A stretch of 64,000 nucleotides of DNA from Alphaproteobacteria bacterium (GTDB taxonomy: Bacteria; Pseudomonadota; Alphaproteobacteria; Sphingomonadales; Kordiimonadaceae), in the NCBI GenBank assembly GCA_021774695.1, contig JAJFIU010000162.1:124001-188000 (forward strand), given 5' to 3'. This document shows positions 62,894 to 64,000 of this stretch, piece by piece. The position numbers and the translations under genes are program-made. The notes beneath the pieces are model-generated. The model had not been told where the DNA came from and ran no database searches. It worked only from the letters and a program-made list of their open reading frames with translations. Each line of letters begins with the position of its first letter. Within the stretch, counting starts at the first letter, position 1.

Positions 62894-64000
62894 TCAGTTG
62901 TCTAACAAGACAACGTATCCGCCTCTATCCTCGCCTTTAGGAAATTCGTGCACAACCATACCTTTCTGTAAGTTTGGAAAAGAAGAGGAAACAGCAATCA
63001 CTCCCTGCCGCAAGAACTCCTCCAAATTTGCTTTGCTGGCATGGTGCACTGACCACAGAAGAACTGGGCATTGGTCCTCACCGCCTATTCTAGCCTTCCA
63101 GAGGTCTGCTAGCGGCGCAGGAAATGCTCCCGATTGCAGCAGCGTTCTAGGAACAGGCAGAAAATTGGGCCTGCCGCTCATGTAATGTCCGTAGAATATT
63201 TGAGAACTCGGCTCGGCGGTATAGTTCACCTCAAAATCAACAACCGGAATAATGCTTGCGTTGCAACTAGGAAATGATTCAACAAAGAGTGATGACTCTC
63301 GCCACTGTTCATGATCCTTAGCGGTTACCTGCCAAATAGTTTGCGTTGCGGCAACGAACAGTAGAACAGCGGCGCCAATCTCAATATAGGAAGCAGAACG
63401 CTGGTTCCTCTCCTGCCTTAATAATTGATCATATGTCACACCAAGCCCAAGCCAAAATAACGGCAAGCTAATAACGAATATGCGCGACGCATAGACAGGC
63501 TTGAACAAAATCGAAACTACGATAGCCAGAAACGCGACAAGCAACCAATATAACAACAGAGGAAATACCGACCGCGAGAGGGCACGAGCATCAAAATTCC
63601 CAGAGACTGTTCTGAATAGAATGTAAAAACCAAAAACAATGACTAGCCCAGCTCCCGCAACAGACCCAAGCGTTTTCCTGATACCGCCTATTGTTGCGTT
63701 TAAGAGGAAAATAAAATCAGTGGAAAACCAGATATCTGCGTCTGCTACCAGCATGTGTGCTTTATGCCAACCAACAAAGGGGGCCACTATCGTCAAGACA
63801 CACAGGCCCGCCATTATCGTATTTTTTCTGCTTCTTTTGGTTTGGGCGCATAGCAAAATCATACCAAACCCTGCCCCGGAAAATATGAAAAGATAGTAGT
63901 GCGTAAAACTACCGATAAGGCATAAAATTACAGCATAATACCAGTTCGCATTATTAACTGTCTTTCCGGCTTTTTCCCGATTCAGGATAGAAAAAAAATT
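62894..64000 (-). CDS. Membrane glycosyltransferase-like protein (N-terminus beyond window)
   Basis: An open frame running off the right edge; at least 368 residues, C-terminal part complete. Several spans are visible (WYYAVILCLIGSFTHYYLFI, TIMAGLCVLTIVAPFVGW, AGAGLVIVFGFYILFRTV, LFPLLLYWLLVAFLAIVVSIL-like), then a SRIFVISLPLFWLGLGV span and a C-terminal soluble domain (~170 residues). The WHKAH segment and the overall layout resemble GT-C (PMT/ArnT-like) glycosyltransferases. A start at 63862 is rejected because the frame continues upstream with hydrophobic coding sequence. Composition is slightly more AT-rich than its neighbours. It is convergent with ppd; any tie to phosphonate decoration of a glycan is speculative. 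Confidence 0.65.
   Translation of the reverse strand, partial: NFFSILNREKAGKTVNNANWYYAVILCLIGSFTHYYLFIFSGAGFGMILLCAQTKRSRKNTIMAGLCVLTIVAPFVGWHKAHMLVADADIWFSTDFIFLLNATIGGIRKTLGSVAGAGLVIVFGFYILFRTVSGNFDARALSRSVFPLLLYWLLVAFLAIVVSILFKPVYASRIFVISLPLFWLGLGVTYDQLLRQERNQRSASYIEIGAAVLLFVAATQTIWQVTAKDHEQWRESSLFVESFPSCNASIIPVVDFEVNYTAEPSSQIFYGHYMSGRPNFLPVPRTLLQSGAFPAPLADLWKARIGGEDQCPVLLWSVHHASKANLEEFLRQGVIAVSSSFPNLQKGMVVHEFPKGEDRGGYVVLLDN

Noticed and set aside
62894-63862. Membrane protein starting at ATG 63862
   Set aside because: The reading frame continues upstream to the window edge with hydrophobic, coding-like sequence, so 63862 is an internal Met.

Overview
The window reads as chromosomal DNA of a free-living, probably marine or aquatic alphaproteobacterium. 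Supporting this are the giant NAD-specific glutamate dehydrogenase, an OlsB-type ornithine acyltransferase, an alphaproteobacterial-style PAS_5 protein, a DUF6460-like membrane protein, and the gene order rsmB-rpe-heparinase-like-purH. G+C looks moderate (a little over 50%) and fairly even, with the last kilobase slightly more AT-rich. Genes are dense and no gap exceeds about 300 bases. I recognised no tRNA, rRNA, CRISPR array, phage or insertion sequence. A genus cannot be named from this alone.

Layout. 1-8.5 kb: end of an adenosine/sugar kinase gene, small membrane and lipoprotein genes, a DUF938 methyltransferase, OlsB, an AmpG-like permease with a hotdog protein, RsmB and Rpe. 8.5-15.6 kb: heparinase-like protein, PurH, HIT and GNAT proteins, a tandem pair of DUF6445-like proteins and an exported amidohydrolase. 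15.9-18.1 kb: egtB-egtD (ergothioneine). 18.2-23 kb: a small Lys-rich exported protein behind a perfect palindrome, Nth, a hydrolase, ThrS, and IF-3, whose only plausible start codon is AUA. 23-30 kb: exported S33 peptidase, a membrane-anchored XRE regulator, a GT-A-like protein, LysR and CadC-like regulators, glutathionyl-hydroquinone reductase and pirin. 30-38.5 kb: NAD-GDH, PAS_5 protein, long-chain acyl-CoA ligase.

38.5-53.8 kb is the most striking block. A six-gene minus-strand operon encodes one HlyD/MacA-type adaptor, one MacB/LolD-type ATPase and four different duplicated FtsX/MacB-type permeases of about 800 residues. It lies divergent to an NtrC-type response regulator and histidine kinase. 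The intergenic region holds a near-consensus sigma-54 promoter facing the transporter operon, and three helically spaced copies of a 16-bp inverted repeat (TGTWCG-N4-CGAACA) upstream of it. Together these form a complete, self-contained sigma-54 circuit controlling a one-ATPase/four-permease transporter.

53.8-55.7 kb: Lrp regulator, a shortened and divergent tryptophan-2,3-dioxygenase-family protein, and an HbpS/GlcG-like exported protein. 55.8-64 kb: an exported beta-propeller-like protein, a TPR/ATP-grasp-like protein with a pentapeptide repeat, a class I/II aminotransferase, PEP mutase and phosphonopyruvate decarboxylase (a C-P bond-forming phosphonate locus), and a truncated membrane glycosyltransferase-like gene. 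Short tandem duplications of 12-19 bp recur across the window, often at gene ends. This pattern cuts across the individual genes.
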